The notes beneath the pieces were generated by a model, which was not told the DNA's origin, did not search any database, and worked only from the letters and a program-made list of their open reading frames with translations. A stretch of 5,919 nucleotides of DNA from Actinomycetes bacterium (GTDB lineage Bacteria; Actinomycetota; Actinomycetes; Mycobacteriales; Mycobacteriaceae), in assembly GCA_023461275.1 (NCBI GenBank), contig JAEYMI010000088.1, positions 1-5,919 of the forward strand, read 5' to 3'. Positions 5,727 to 5,919 of this stretch are shown piece after piece. Position 1 is the first letter of the stretch; every line of letters starts with the position of its first letter. The position numbers were made by a program, and so were the translations under genes.

Positions 5727-5919
5727 TCAGATGCGGCAGAAGCCGTCGGGGGTGACGATTATTTCGCCGGTCTGAACGGCGGCGCTCAAAGCAGCGTCAA
5801 CCCATTCCACGGCGGATTTCGTGCGTTTCGCGACGTTGAACAGTTTGAAAACTTCCTTATTAAGGTCGTCCTTTTCGATATAGACGGTCGCTTCGATCGC
5901 GCATTTTGCGGCGGCGACG
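5727..5919 (-). CDS. C-terminal part of an unrecognised protein
   Basis: The minus strand is open for 63 codons from the window edge to a TGA at 5729-5727. The start lies outside the window. The visible residues include TVYIEKDDLNKEVFKLFNVA and end TGEIIVTPDGFCRI. I recognise no family, motif, signal peptide or membrane segment. The frame has strong C or G preference at third codon positions and about 56% GC, clearly above the cas genes, as expected for a genuine coding region of a different history. The plus-strand frame checked across it hits a stop quickly. It reads in the same direction as tracrRNA and cas9, and no terminator is visible between its stop and the tracrRNA promoter. It is most likely a host gene flanking the CRISPR locus rather than part of it. 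Confidence 0.65.
   Translation of the reverse strand, partial: VAAAKCAIEATVYIEKDDLNKEVFKLFNVAKRTKSAVEWVDAALSAAVQTGEIIVTPDGFCRI

Noticed and set aside
5727..5919. Treating the flanking partial gene as a new CRISPR accessory protein
   Set aside because: No recognisable motif, different base composition, and the tracrRNA promoter separates it from the operon. Only 63 residues are visible.

Overview
The window holds an almost complete type II-C CRISPR-Cas locus plus the 3' end of one unrelated flanking gene. The strong AGGAGG ribosome binding site, the Clostridia-like Cas9 signatures (HRGFKSN, KGGDY, RNFDEGPG, QKINNL) and the moderately AT-rich cas genes suggest an uncultured Bacillota (Clostridia-like) bacterium. 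This placement is an inference and no species can be named.

Layout, left to right. Positions 1-799 are a CRISPR array: a 7-nt repeat remnant cut by the window edge, then 12 identical 36-bp repeats separating 12 spacers of exactly 30 bp. A 13-bp perfect hairpin with T-runs on both strands (811-845) separates the array from the cas operon. On the minus strand, reading right to left, are the tracrRNA (about 5672-5577), cas9 (5559-2137, 1140 aa), cas1 (2127-1234) and cas2 (1241-921). No csn2 or cas4 is present, which defines subtype II-C. The right edge (5727-5919) is the GC-rich C-terminal part of an unrecognised minus-strand gene.

How it works together. Every repeat ends in a perfect extended -10 promoter (TGGTATAAT) on the plus strand. 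The array is therefore probably transcribed towards the cas genes, with each crRNA starting inside its own spacer, as known for Neisseria and Campylobacter II-C systems. The tracrRNA is driven by a good promoter (TTGACA, 17 bp, TAAAAT with an extended TG). Its anti-repeat pairs with 7 bp at the start of the repeat and 21 bp at its end, leaving an internal bulge. It ends in a 12-bp hairpin that lies only 22 nt upstream of the cas9 start codon. Cas9 keeps all RuvC and HNH catalytic residues, and Cas1 and Cas2 look intact, so both interference and adaptation appear functional.

The most interesting points beyond the standard annotation are the repeat-embedded promoters, the mutually exclusive foldings available to the tracrRNA 5' end, the lack of a convincing separate cas9 promoter, and a REC insertion and basic C-terminal tail in Cas9.
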